55,767 nucleotides of DNA from an uncultured Verrucomicrobia subdivision 3 bacterium (GTDB lineage: Bacteria > Verrucomicrobiota > Verrucomicrobiia > Limisphaerales > UBA8199), in assembly GCA_903913865.1 (NCBI GenBank), contig CAIWMU010000153.1, positions 1 to 55,767 of the forward strand, read 5' to 3'. Shown piece by piece: positions 45,486 to 53,507 of this stretch (its first letter is position 1; every line of letters starts with the position of its first letter). Below the pieces are notes generated by a model. That model was not told the DNA's origin. It did not search any database and saw only the letters and a list, made by a program, of their open reading frames with translations. The translations under genes were made by a program, and so were the position numbers.

Positions 45486-45802
45486 CGGCTCCCCTTCCTC
45501 ATCTTTTGCGCGCCAATCCCCATCGGGGAATCCAACACGCCGGAGCGCGCGAGGGGAAAAACCGCTCGCGACCCGCCAACCATACCCGTTAAAAAAGTGC
45601 TCATGATAAAACACGACTGATTTGGTAGTTGTTCAGCCCAAAAAAATGTGAACCCGGCTGCGGTGCCACTTTCGAACGTTTTTCCTAGTTCACTCAAACA
45701 CCCGCAAAGTCCACGAGTCAAATGACTACCTTCTGGCTGGGTAGTAGTTAACACCAACTCTTTTGCCCGTCAAATCTTTCTTCAAGAAAATATTCCCCGC
45801 CC
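45486..45802. other. Promoter region of the sulfur cluster
   Basis: About 315 bp between the Rrf2 gene and yezD, both on the minus strand. It holds the palindrome at 45725-45745. A possible -35 (TTGACT) sits just downstream on the minus strand but no good -10 follows. No RNA gene or riboswitch was recognised. Confidence 0.45.
45725..45745 (-). promoter_or_regulatory. Candidate Rrf2-regulator operator
   Basis: ACTACC-N9-GGTAGT is a 21-bp interrupted palindrome with perfect arms. It lies about 240 bp before the yezD start, next to the gene for an Rrf2 regulator. This spacing is unusually long, so the true promoter may be between them. Confidence 0.5.
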
Positions 45803-46267
45803 TCAGATCCCTTCGCCTCCGGCAAACCCAGGCACAAACACCTCCGGCTTCGTCACAGGCGTCCCCTTGGACACATCCGCAAGGGTGGCCTGATCCATCA
45901 GGGTGGCCACGTAGTTCCTGACATCCAGGAACACGCGCCGAAACCGGCACAGCGGCTCCTGGGAACAGCGCTCGTAGCAAGTGGCCGAAACACATCCAAT
46001 GGGGGCCAAAATGCCATCAAAATGCCGCACCACCTCACCCATCGTGATCTTGTCCGGTGCCTTGGCAAGCAGGTAGCCCCCGCGAATTCCCGGCAGGCTG
46101 GTCACCCATCCCCGCTCCTTCAAGCTGAGCATGATCTGCTCGAGAAACTTCTTGGGGATGTCGTTGCGCCTGGACAACTCACGAATCGGGACTGGCCCCC
46201 GGCCTGCCTGATCCACCAGGGTGAACAGGGCACGGAGCGCATAATCGGTCTTTTTGGAAACTCGCAT
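45803..46267 (-). CDS. Rrf2-family transcriptional regulator (CymR/IscR-like)
   Basis: A 154-residue regulator from ATG 46267. The N-terminal winged helix is MRVSKKTDYALRALFTLVDQ with the recognition helix in RNDIPKKFLEQIMLSLKERG; then LPGIRGGYLLAKAPDKITMG, the wing. Cysteines at about 92, 97, 101 and 107 (GCVSATCYERCSQEPLC) could hold an Fe-S cluster as in IscR. It sits first in a sulfur-acquisition cluster, so regulation of cysteine and sulfate genes is likely, as for CymR. The longer upstream frame is not conserved. Confidence 0.91.
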   Translation of the reverse strand: MRVSKKTDYALRALFTLVDQAGRGPVPIRELSRRNDIPKKFLEQIMLSLKERGWVTSLPGIRGGYLLAKAPDKITMGEVVRHFDGILAPIGCVSATCYERCSQEPLCRFRRVFLDVRNYVATLMDQATLADVSKGTPVTKPEVFVPGFAGGEGI

Positions 46268-46376
46268 CGGAAACGACGATACAACAAGTCGTTGTTCCAG
46301 CAAGTGAAACCACTTGAACACTGTCCAACCCAAATTCACTCCCCCCCGCTCCACCGCGTGCGGGGGAGTGGCACCC

Positions 46377-47756
46377 TCATCTACTTGCCGGGACCGGTGG
46401 AACATTGTAAACGGCAACCCTGCGGAGAATGGGTTCGGCCACCGAGGCGGTGATGCGGACGCGCACCCGGCCGGCCTCCTGGTTGTTGAACCGCTGAATG
46501 CGCTTGTGGCCGATCGCCGTCCCTTTGCATAACTCCTTCCATTGCTCCTCCACCAGCGCCTCCACCACGTATTCCCGCACCCGCTCCCCCTCGGTGATCT
46601 GTTCCTGAAGGATGACATGGTTGATGGATGCCTCCTTCGGCAGAGCCAATTCGAGAACCTCCCCCCGACCGCTCGTCTCAGCAACACTCCGGCTGAATCG
46701 CCGCCGGATCTCATCGCCAAATTCCCGGTAACGTTTCAGATCCGGAGCGGGAACCAGTCCATCCGGGTCCGGATTGACATTCAGCAGCAGGTTGCAGTTG
46801 TGGCCCACGGATTGATAATAAAGTTCCATCAATTCGTTCACAGAGAGAAGGCGGCTCTCCGTGTTCGGCTCCCACATCCAGATCCCCTTCCGGATCGGCA
46901 CGTCGCATTCTCCCGGCAGCCACCTCGGACCATCGGGACTGCCCGGGCCGTTGTAATCCCGAACCTCGGGCACCGTAGCCCAGCAGGGATAAGGGGCCAC
47001 CCCATCCTCGTTGCCGATCCAGCGGATCGTTGCGGCTGGTCCCTGAAAGACAATCGCACCGGGCTGGAACTTGTGCAGGATGGGGAGCATGTTGGGTCCA
47101 CCTTTCGCGGGATCAAGCACCCCGCCATCAAACCAGATCTCAGCGAGCTTCCCGTAATTGCCCCACAGTTCCGTGAGCATCCCTTCACAGATCTTCGCAT
47201 ATCGGGCCTGCTTCTCCGCATCCCCGCCCTTGCCCCGGTTCACCAGCCCGGGATTGTCCACCTCCAGATAACCGTTGCAGCCCATGTGGGCGTAGATGCC
47301 CGGCTGAATCCCGCTCCTGCGGCAGGAGTTCACGAAATCCCCCACAATATCCCCCTTCCCCTCTTTATAGGGCGATTGCTTCATCCCGTATGGATAAAGG
47401 TCGCTCTGCCAGCACATGAAACCGCTGCCGTGCTTGGCCACAAACACCGCATACTTCGCCCCCATCCCCTTCGCAGCTTCCATCCACTGATCCGTGTCGA
47501 GTTTGGCGGGGTTGAACAGGCCTGCCTCCGGCCGCTTTTCATACTGCCGATGATCCCACCCCGGCTTGAACACCGGCATGTCATAGTGGATGAACAAACC
47601 CAGTTCCAGATCCTGCCACGCGGCCTGTTCCGCACTGGGCCGCGCCAACTTCGCGGGCGGCGTCCGGGTTTCGCAAAAAACATCGCAAACAACCGCCATC
47701 GCCACCGATGCGGTCAGAAGTCCCACACCAATTCTGGTTATCATCTGGTTTCTCAT
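46377..47756 (-). CDS. Alpha-L-fucosidase (GH29)
   Basis: A 459-residue exported enzyme. Signal peptide MITRIGVGLLTASVAMAV. Typical GH29 elements: ELGLFIHYDMPVFKPGWDHR, NPAKLDTDQWMEAAKGMGAK, YAVFVAKHGSGFMCWQSDL, DFVNSCRRSGIQPGIYAHMG, and YGKLAEIWFDGGVL with the nucleophile Asp in WFDGG. A C-terminal beta domain (from about residue 350, NVNPDPDGLVPAPD onward) follows. It would release fucose from plant, algal or animal glycans. Start at 47756; a second ATG at 47744 gives a slightly shorter signal peptide. Confidence 0.93.
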   Translation of the reverse strand: MRNQMITRIGVGLLTASVAMAVVCDVFCETRTPPAKLARPSAEQAAWQDLELGLFIHYDMPVFKPGWDHRQYEKRPEAGLFNPAKLDTDQWMEAAKGMGAKYAVFVAKHGSGFMCWQSDLYPYGMKQSPYKEGKGDIVGDFVNSCRRSGIQPGIYAHMGCNGYLEVDNPGLVNRGKGGDAEKQARYAKICEGMLTELWGNYGKLAEIWFDGGVLDPAKGGPNMLPILHKFQPGAIVFQGPAATIRWIGNEDGVAPYPCWATVPEVRDYNGPGSPDGPRWLPGECDVPIRKGIWMWEPNTESRLLSVNELMELYYQSVGHNCNLLLNVNPDPDGLVPAPDLKRYREFGDEIRRRFSRSVAETSGRGEVLELALPKEASINHVILQEQITEGERVREYVVEALVEEQWKELCKGTAIGHKRIQRFNNQEAGRVRVRITASVAEPILRRVAVYNVPPVPASR

Positions 47757-48057
47757 ATCACTCGTTCTCACCGGCACGGCAACCCCTCGGCACAATGCAC
47801 CGGAGTTCCTGCAGTCCCGCCGCAAATCCTCACCGCAGCCACTTTCCCCGGCCTGATCGTTGGTGCCATCCCCATCATCGTTAAACAATCCAATCACCAC
47901 GACGATCTATTTTTGCACACCCCTTTGACCAGGGTGGATGGCATCCAGGAATCAGGAAGCGGGCCCCATCTGCGATAGGGTTGAAAGGGGCAAAACATAG
48001 GGCATCGGTTGGGATCGGGATACCACCCAGAACCGGCCCCGAAGGTCCGCAGCCTGC
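47757..48057. other. Intergenic region upstream of the fucosidase gene
   Basis: About 300 bp after the Fic gene and before fucosidase, both on the minus strand. It must hold the fucosidase promoter, but no distinct -35/-10 or hairpin stands out. Confidence 0.35.
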
Positions 48058-49263
48058 CTACCCGTCCCCAGCCGGGAACAAGTTCGGGAAGTAGCTACCG
48101 GCGGCGATGGATGGAAATCCCAATCTGATCGGGCCCTTGGCTGAATCCGAGATCAGCAATCCCGCAGCAAGCAGCCGGCCAGTCACAGTTTGAGCCGTGC
48201 GGGGAGAAACTCCGATGATGCGTGCCACATCACCGCGCGGGATCTGGCCTCGCAGGAAGATCTCCCGCAGCACAAGACCGCTGCCCGAAGCCAGGTCCTT
48301 CGCCGCCTCGCCGCGCTCCGCGTATCCCGTGATGCGATTCTGCATCCGGTCGAGGTCAAGAAGCTCCTGCATGAAATTGAGTTGGTCCAGGGCGGCTGTC
48401 AGCAGGAACTCGCAGAACTCCGACAATCTCCGGTCGGAGAGGTAGCCACGCCCGTCAAAATCATTCAACCTTCGCTCGTCCGCGTTGGAAAGGGCAACCC
48501 GGTAATCCGTCTGGTGGCGTGCCATCCCCCGCGCGAGCGTCCACAGTCCATCCGAGGATGCCTGGGCACATTGCAGCCAGCCTTGCGTAAAAAGCCTCGT
48601 CACGCGCCCATTGCCATCGAGGAACGGATGAATCCACGCCAGCCGATGATGCGCGGCGGCGGCTGCCACCAGCCCTTGTGGCGTGCCTTGAACGCGGGGC
48701 CCATAGAAGTCCGCGAAACGCCCCAGAAACTCCGGCAGATGCTCGTGCGCGGGAGCCACGTGCCGCCCGACGCTCACCGCCGACTTCCTCAACGCCCCCG
48801 GCTCCACACGGTGCTTCGCACCGGATTCATCCTCGAGCACGCGGAATTCCTCTGGCAGCCGGTTGTAAAACTCATGATGCACCCGGCAGAGGAACCCGGC
48901 CGAGCAGAGTTCCACAGTCCCCAGCCCCACCAGTTCCGACTCCATCCAGCGCTGCGTCTCCACATGCGCCCAATGGAGTTGTTGAAGTCCCCTCTGTTCC
49001 CGGTTCCCGGTGAACTTGCGGTGCAGCGCAGCATCAATATCCCCGGGTGTCGTGCGGTGTCCCTCAATCAGGTTCGAATAATAGCTGTTCATCGAACGTA
49101 CCAGATCCACCACCCCCCGCCGTGTGACAGGATGCAGGACGGATCGCAGTCGCTCTGCGCGGCGAAGGACCTCAAGGCCCAGACCCGCCAGCTTCCCATC
49201 GCGATCCTCGGGCAGCAGGGGCTCCATGTCCGAGATCCGGTCAAATAACTGTTTCCGGCTCAT
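48058..49263 (-). CDS. Fic-family AMPylase with winged-helix C-terminus
   Basis: A 401-residue protein. The Fic core motif HPFLDGNGRVTRL is at about 212-224 (H-x-F-x-D-G-N-G-R). An inhibitory helix motif S-N-L-I-E-G lies at about 63-68, before the core, so this is a class II, self-inhibited Fic. The C-terminal 90 residues contain a helix-turn-helix (RGDVARIIGVSPRTAQTVTG) of the kind that binds DNA. Fic proteins transfer AMP or related groups to protein hydroxyls. The start ATG 49263 is immediately preceded by an operator-like repeat, suggesting autoregulation. Confidence 0.92.
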   Translation of the reverse strand: MSRKQLFDRISDMEPLLPEDRDGKLAGLGLEVLRRAERLRSVLHPVTRRGVVDLVRSMNSYYSNLIEGHRTTPGDIDAALHRKFTGNREQRGLQQLHWAHVETQRWMESELVGLGTVELCSAGFLCRVHHEFYNRLPEEFRVLEDESGAKHRVEPGALRKSAVSVGRHVAPAHEHLPEFLGRFADFYGPRVQGTPQGLVAAAAAHHRLAWIHPFLDGNGRVTRLFTQGWLQCAQASSDGLWTLARGMARHQTDYRVALSNADERRLNDFDGRGYLSDRRLSEFCEFLLTAALDQLNFMQELLDLDRMQNRITGYAERGEAAKDLASGSGLVLREIFLRGQIPRGDVARIIGVSPRTAQTVTGRLLAAGLLISDSAKGPIRLGFPSIAAGSYFPNLFPAGDG

Positions 49264-49265
49264 TA

Positions 49266-49286
49266 TTTGCCGATCATTATGCCGAT
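49266..49286. promoter_or_regulatory. TGCCGAT operator pair, proximal copy
   Basis: Two TGCCGAT boxes at 49268 and 49280 are 12 bp apart, in the form TTTGCCGATCATTATGCCGA. The pair touches the Fic start codon, so a bound protein would block transcription or translation initiation. Confidence 0.65.
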
Positions 49287-49355
49287 GTAAAATGTGAAGC
49301 AAAGCACATAATCAAAGGCATTTTTTGAAATCCAACACCACTGCAGCCCATCCAA

Positions 49356-49385
49356 TTTGCCGATCGGATTGCCGATCCAGCCGAT
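49356..49385. promoter_or_regulatory. TGCCGAT operator pair, distal copy
   Basis: Two TGCCGAT boxes at 49358 and 49370, again 12 bp apart (TTTGCCGATCGGATTGCCGA), plus a third AGCCGAT at 49379. It lies 90 bp upstream of the proximal pair. Confidence 0.65.
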
Positions 49386-49631
49386 GGGCAGGCACGACCA
49401 CTGCCTGCCACCCCCGATCAGGGACTTCGTGTCAGCCCCGGTGGCAGGCATATAGGGTCCCGATCCGCGTCCGGCAAATGAACATACACAATGTCGCTGC
49501 GTCAGGGAGGGGTTGCCGATCCCGACTGACGCTGTTGTTCATGTTGTTTGCCACTGGAAATCCGGGTAGGATCGCCGCAGAACCCAATGACCTGAACCCA
49601 GCCTCTAAACAATGGGTAAATTGGAGAACCA
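49386..49631. other. Intergenic region before the phosphatase-like gene
   Basis: Short AT-rich stretch with one further TTGCCGATCC at about 49513. It must hold the promoter of the following gene; nothing else recognised. Confidence 0.35.
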
Positions 49632-49961
49632 ATGAAATTACTCTTTATTTGCAGCCAGAATAAGATCCGGAGTCTGACCGCCGAACACATGCTGCAGGGT
49701 GTGCCCGGGTATTCCGTGAAATCAGCCGGGACCGAGCCCCGCTCACGGATCCGCGTCAACGAAGGTCACATCGGCTGGGCGGACATCATCTTTGTCATGG
49801 AAAAAAAGCACCTGCGCATTCTGGAGGATAATTTTCAGGAGACCCTGAATGGAAAGCGTCTGATCTGCCTGAACATCCCCGATGAATTCATCTACATGGA
49901 ACCTGACTTGATTGATGAGTTGAAGGCGGGGATCAGCCAGCATATCGCACTGGCGGATTGA
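49632..49961 (+). CDS. Small low-molecular-weight tyrosine phosphatase-like protein
   Basis: A 109-residue protein. MKLLFICSQNKIRSLTAEHM carries the C-x5-R-S P-loop (Cys7, Arg13) of the LMW-PTP fold. Other segments are VKSAGTEPRSRIRV, IGWADIIFVMEKKHLRILED, and LICLNIPDEFIYMEPDLIDE with the acidic region used as general acid in the fold. It belongs to a short LMW-PTP-like family; the substrate may be a phosphoprotein or a small phosphate ester. It lies between the divergent Fic gene and the start of the mobile region. Confidence 0.87.
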   Translation: MKLLFICSQNKIRSLTAEHMLQGVPGYSVKSAGTEPRSRIRVNEGHIGWADIIFVMEKKHLRILEDNFQETLNGKRLICLNIPDEFIYMEPDLIDELKAGISQHIALAD

Positions 49962-50013
49962 CCCGGTCCCAGGCCCCGATCCTCACGGCAAAAAACCGTC
50001 AGGACAAAAAAAT

Positions 50014-50049
50014 GAGGGTGAGGGTTTTCTTTCGAAAACCTTCACCCTC
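50014..50049. terminator. Strong hairpin after the phosphatase-like gene
   Basis: GAGGGTGAGGGTTTTC and GAAAACCTTCACCCTC pair over about 16 bp around a TTTC loop. The A-run at 50006-50012 gives a T-run on the minus strand, so it may act on both strands. Confidence 0.8.
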
Positions 50050-50061
50050 AACAAGAAAGAA

Positions 50062-50087
50062 TGGCGGGAGCGGCGGGGCTCGAACGC
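50062..50087 (-). other. tRNA 3'-end fragment (probable att site)
   Basis: On the minus strand the sequence reads GCGTTCGAGCCCCGCCGCTC then CCGCCA. It has a T-loop TTCGAGC, the 3' strand of a T-stem, a seven-base acceptor strand CGCTCCC, a discriminator G and an encoded CCA. The D-arm and anticodon arm are absent upstream, so it is a 3' fragment and not a functional tRNA. One T-stem position is mispaired. Such fragments mark one end of elements integrated into a tRNA gene. Confidence 0.65.
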
Positions 50088-50559
50088 GCTAGCTTTTCCA
50101 CGTTTTCCTAAGAAAGACGCTACACAGACCGTTGGTAGTCAACCAGATAATTTATATTTTGTCAATTAAGTCTTTCACGATGAAAGGGAAAACTGAAATC
50201 GCTTTCATGTGCTTCAGCCGCTTCATGAGGGAGGGGTAAAGCCTGTATCCCTCTGAGGGACGAGGGCCATTTCCTTGTCGCTGGCAGACTTTTGTAGCTC
50301 GCTGCCCACAACTGTGCTGTTCGCCTTGCCATCGTCGGATGGATGGCAGATTCACCCGTTGTAGTCATTCTCGGTGGAGCGAGCACGGATCCCCTCTTCG
50401 TTCCGCCTGTGGGTTTGTCTCCACAACCAAGGACGCTCTGGATCGAGAGCTTGCTCATGCTTTTGATACAAAAAGGTGAAAAGCAACGGCGCGTCAAACC
50501 ACTAAACGGACGTTTAATCCTTTGACGGCACCCCCCCCGATTGGGCATCATGGCATACG
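50088..50559. other. Region between tRNA fragment and recombinase
   Basis: About 470 bp. Short minus-strand ORFs (for example 50152-50355) end in a helical KRLKHMKAISVFPFIVKDL segment but have no family or clear start. No RNA gene was recognised. Confidence 0.3.
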
Positions 50560-51237
50560 ATGACTCCAAGATTCGTTGCCTATTATCGCGTCTCCACCGT
50601 GAAACAGGGGATCAACGGTCTTGGCATGGACGCGCAGCGTGATGGCGTGTCCCATTACCTCAGCGGAAGAAAAGGGGACTTGATTGCTGAATTTTCAGAG
50701 GTGGAAAGCGGCAAGTGCAACAATCGTCAGGAAATGGAAAAAGCCATCGCTCTGTGCCGTAAGGTGGGGGCTACCCTACTGATTGCGAAACTGGACCGTT
50801 TGGCGCGGAACGCAGCATTCCTGTTAAACCTGCGGGACAGCGGCGTAGACTTTATCGCGACGGACATGCCACATGCCGACAAGTTCACTGTGGGGATCAT
50901 GGCGCTGGTGGCTGAGAAGGAGCGGGAAATGATCAGCCAGCGCACCAAGGACGGTCTTGCCGCCGCCAAACGCCGAGGGATTAAACTCGGAAACCCTCGA
51001 CCTCGGCACGCAGTCCAACTGGCGGTCGCAGCCAATCTGAAACGGGCGAAGCATCACTCGGAGGAAATCGTTCCGGTCATCCATGAGCTTCAAAAAGCCC
51101 ACGTCACAACCTTGAGAGGAATCGCCCATTGCCTGAACGTGCGTGGATTCAAGACGCCCAATGGAAAATCTTTCTTTGCCCAGAGCGTGAAGAATGCCCT
51201 CCGACGCGGGCTATCCGAAGAGCCGGTTTCTGAATGA
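50560..51237 (+). CDS. Serine recombinase (resolvase/invertase family)
   Basis: A 225-residue recombinase. The N-terminal catalytic domain starts RFVAYYRVSTVKQGINGLGM, with the nucleophile Ser in YRVST; ATLLIAKLDRLARNAAFLLN is the conserved D-R-L-x-R region; EREMISQRTKDGLAAAKRRG leads into the E-helix. A short C-terminal segment (HVTTLRGIAHCLNVRGFKTP) is helix-turn-helix-like. It is small, like resolvases or invertases and unlike large serine integrases. Just right of a tRNA fragment, it could be the integration, resolution or inversion enzyme of the element. Confidence 0.93.
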   Translation: MTPRFVAYYRVSTVKQGINGLGMDAQRDGVSHYLSGRKGDLIAEFSEVESGKCNNRQEMEKAIALCRKVGATLLIAKLDRLARNAAFLLNLRDSGVDFIATDMPHADKFTVGIMALVAEKEREMISQRTKDGLAAAKRRGIKLGNPRPRHAVQLAVAANLKRAKHHSEEIVPVIHELQKAHVTTLRGIAHCLNVRGFKTPNGKSFFAQSVKNALRRGLSEEPVSE

Positions 51238-51762
51238 CGCACCCTCCACCTCCAAGGACAACTTCATCTGGGACAGCATGTTGCAAAAGGCGTTCGTGCT
51301 GATTCCGCGCAGTTTGCTGGCCACCCTGACTGTAGTCATATCCGATAATACGCTAATTACAATTTCATGCTGACCCCTGCCAAACCCCGTGCACACTTTT
51401 CGCATAATTACAAAACCTAGCGCAGATTCTATTATGCCAAACATAAAACATTGGACGGCAATCGACTGCCCCCCTACTTACGCCTAACCCTTCCGGTTGC
51501 ACCAACGCAGACGTAATCGTTGACGCGCCTTTGATTCCGAAAAACGACTTTTCCTCACACAAGCCAGAATGGCGTGTTTTGATCCGCCCGGTGACACCGT
51601 GCCAGCGACCACTGCAGAGATGAGCCGCTTCCGAGTCCCTTAAGTAATAATGACGGTTGCCATATGAGTGAGCCTCTCCAACGTCAGAAAGAAGCGACGG
51701 GGACGGTCCAACAAACCCGACGTTGCAGCCAAAGGAGCCGCCCCGCATTAACCCCGCTGACT
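51238..51762. other. AT-richer intergenic region
   Basis: About 525 bp inside the putative mobile element. A 127-residue minus-strand ORF here has no protein-like composition and is rejected. No hairpin or RNA gene stands out. Confidence 0.35.
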
Positions 51763-52101
51763 TTATTGGGCAATCTTTTTTACTTGTTCATCAAGATGCT
51801 TCGCTATGATTGCTAAAGCCTCCGCCCAAGAGAGACCACAGGAAGCAGCGGCAGAATCAACAACGTCGTGGAATGAAGGGCCAAGATGGCGAGGCAAATA
51901 CTCTTCATTCCGCTGAATCGTTGACGCAATATCCCGCATCGTTCCCCGAAGCGACAGGCTCCTTAAAGCGCTATTGACTGCATCTGGGATATCCTCTCCA
52001 CACGCGGCAGCGACCTCGCCAACAACTATCGCCGCATGGCTCTCCGAACCAAGAGCATTGGGATACTTCTTCCAGTCTTCGACTTTCTCTATCAGGGTCA
52101 T
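51763..52101 (-). CDS. Unknown small protein in the mobile region
   Basis: A 112-residue, mostly helical protein starting MTLIEKVEDWKKYPNALGSE. A ribosome-binding site (AAAGGA) is 8 bp before the ATG. The segments LSLRGTMRDIASTIQRNEEY and LSWAEALAIIAKHLDEQVKK are amphipathic helices; CGEDIPDAVN and AAASCGLSWA suggest a small compact fold. I recognise no family. Its AT-richer base use, distinct from the flanking chromosome, fits acquisition with the recombinase. Confidence 0.55.
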   Translation of the reverse strand: MTLIEKVEDWKKYPNALGSESHAAIVVGEVAAACGEDIPDAVNSALRSLSLRGTMRDIASTIQRNEEYLPRHLGPSFHDVVDSAAASCGLSWAEALAIIAKHLDEQVKKIAQ

Positions 52102-52567
52102 AGTGTTTTCCTTTCACTGTGATTTCTCATGATTTCTCACGCACTCATACCTCGCCCGTACCCGCCCACCAAATGGATTCGACTGTAATCGCCCTCTTCA
52201 ACAGGTCGTTGAAGCAAAGGGTGGATCAGCATCCGCATCATACCTCTCTCGTCTCCCTGAACAAGGAGATAACCGCAAGAACTACCGGCGCAATAATTAC
52301 CGCGACGATTTACACAAGGAAGCGTCGTACCCCCTATCCAACTAAGATTCCCCAAGTCCCCGGAGGAGTGGAATGGTCAACACGGAGTGTAGTGTGCACA
52401 GTCAAGAAACAGCTAATCCTGCAGGATCTGGGAACCTAACTTAGTTTCTGCGTTTTCCTGTCCGAAGGATGGGGTCCACTTTAGTACCGTCCAGCGCGGC
52501 GAAGGCGCTTGTGGAATTATTGTTTTTTGATGTGGACTGCGTCGCCCACCTGCGCGATTGTATACAC
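52102..52567. other. Intergenic region, nothing recognised
   Basis: About 465 bp with overlapping short ORFs on both strands, none convincing. One minus-strand frame encodes a short hydrophobic run but lacks a start codon. Confidence 0.35.
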
Positions 52568-52834
52568 GTGAGCGAAACAAAAATTAAGCTTAACGAAGAA
52601 GACAAGTACGCCGTGTGCCAACGGCTGGCCCAAGACCTCAAGATCCATCACTCCGCTATTGATCGTGTGAACGCGTTAGACCAACTGCGCGGCCTAAAAT
52701 TGGATTACAGTCCCCGTAGTGTTGCAGCTCACGATCTAGTTTGGCATGCCGTTTGGACAGACTTTGGCGATGGGAGACCGTTTTCAGATCATCAGACAGA
52801 GCCGCAAACAGATCCGCAGACAGCCTCTAGTTAG
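52568..52834 (+). CDS. Unknown small protein, copy 1 of a tandem pair
   Basis: An 88-residue protein with a GTG start placed where copy 2 has ATG. It begins SETKIKLNEEDKYAVCQRLA and ends HQTEPQTDPQTASS. The family is not recognised; the composition is soluble and helical (LAQDLKIHHS, VAAHDLVWHAVWTDFGDG). The frame could extend to 52469, but the homology with copy 2 begins only at this GTG. Compared with copy 2, 15 codons differ in amino acid and only 5 are silent. Confidence 0.6.
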   Translation: MSETKIKLNEEDKYAVCQRLAQDLKIHHSAIDRVNALDQLRGLKLDYSPRSVAAHDLVWHAVWTDFGDGRPFSDHQTEPQTDPQTASS

Positions 52835-52853
52835 ATCCTGCGATTGTATACAT

Positions 52854-53117
52854 ATGAGCGAAACAAAAATTAAGCTTAACGAAGAAGACAGGTACGCCTT
52901 GTGTCAGCGGCTGGCCCAAGACCTCAAGATCCATCACTCTGGTGAAGATCGTGAAAACGCGTTAAACCAGCTGTGCGGCCTAGAATTGGATGACAGTCCC
53001 CGTAGTGTTGCAGCTCACGATCTAGTTTGGCATGCCGTTTGGACAAACTTTGGCGATGGGGAACCGTTTGAATATTATCAGACAGAGCCGCAAACAGATC
53101 CGCAGACAGTCTCCTAG
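52854..53117 (+). CDS. Unknown small protein, copy 2 of a tandem pair
   Basis: An 87-residue homologue of the upstream gene, starting MSETKIKLNEEDRYALCQRL. It shares the identical stretch SPRSVAAHDLVWHAVW with copy 1 but differs at sites such as AIDRV/GEDRE and RPFSDH/EPFEYY. No known domain. The two genes lie 19 bp apart on the same strand and are probably expressed together. Confidence 0.62.
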   Translation: MSETKIKLNEEDRYALCQRLAQDLKIHHSGEDRENALNQLCGLELDDSPRSVAAHDLVWHAVWTNFGDGEPFEYYQTEPQTDPQTVS

Positions 53118-53507
53118 TTAGATTACGGGAGTACCGAGCATAGAAGTTAGTGCTGGGCTGCGTGCGTAGTTATTCCGTGAACGCGACCTTAAACGCTCAG
53201 CACTATGGCTGAACCATCACCTTGGCAGGCAGCCAGACCGCAGTTTCCTAAAGTGCGCAGACAGGAGGTCTATGTGCGCGATCCCTACAACTTCTCGGCT
53301 ACTAGCGTAAGCCAAGGTGACAACAATCCTGTCGTGCCTATCCCGGCAATGGGACGGGTCGATCGCCACTCCCGCAGCCGCTCTGCCAATGTTTGAAGTT
53401 GAGGAAATCCGCTAAAATCTCGTTTCGTTGCCATAGTTCGCCACCAACCATAGCAACCTCACCCCGAAAAGTTACGCACCCTTGCCGAAGCAACACGTAG
53501 TTAGGCC
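53118..53507. other. Intergenic region with weak inverted repeat
   Basis: TAGTGCTG (53148) and CAGCACTA (53198) form a weak inverted repeat around 43 bp, just before a 63-residue plus-strand ORF (53205-53396) that I cannot support as a gene. Nothing else seen. Confidence 0.3.

Larger units (their letters stand above)
52555..53124 (+). repeat. Tandem duplication, two units of 286 bp
   Basis: Unit 1 starts at 52555 and unit 2 at 52841, both with CGATTGTATACA. Each holds one small gene; the middle 50 bp is identical between units while the ends differ. Confidence 0.85.

Noticed and set aside
46542-47978. 478-codon plus-strand ORF opposite the fucosidase
   Set aside because: It is opposite a well-matched GH29 gene, and its sequence is H/P/R-rich with no domain.
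50062-50160. A full tRNA gene on the minus strand
   Set aside because: Only the T-arm, acceptor strand and CCA are present. No D-arm or anticodon arm can be folded from the preceding bases.
50162-50569. 135-codon minus-strand ORF before the recombinase
   Set aside because: It overlaps the recombinase start and is R/P/S-rich. Only its final helix-like part looks ordered.
51365-51748. 127-codon minus-strand ORF
   Set aside because: Composition is irregular, with many Cys, His and Gly and no hydrophobic pattern. It has no ribosome site.
53205-53396. 63-codon ORF after the duplicated gene pair
   Set aside because: Too short, no ribosome site and no homology cue. The weak inverted repeat in front of it is not proof of a gene.
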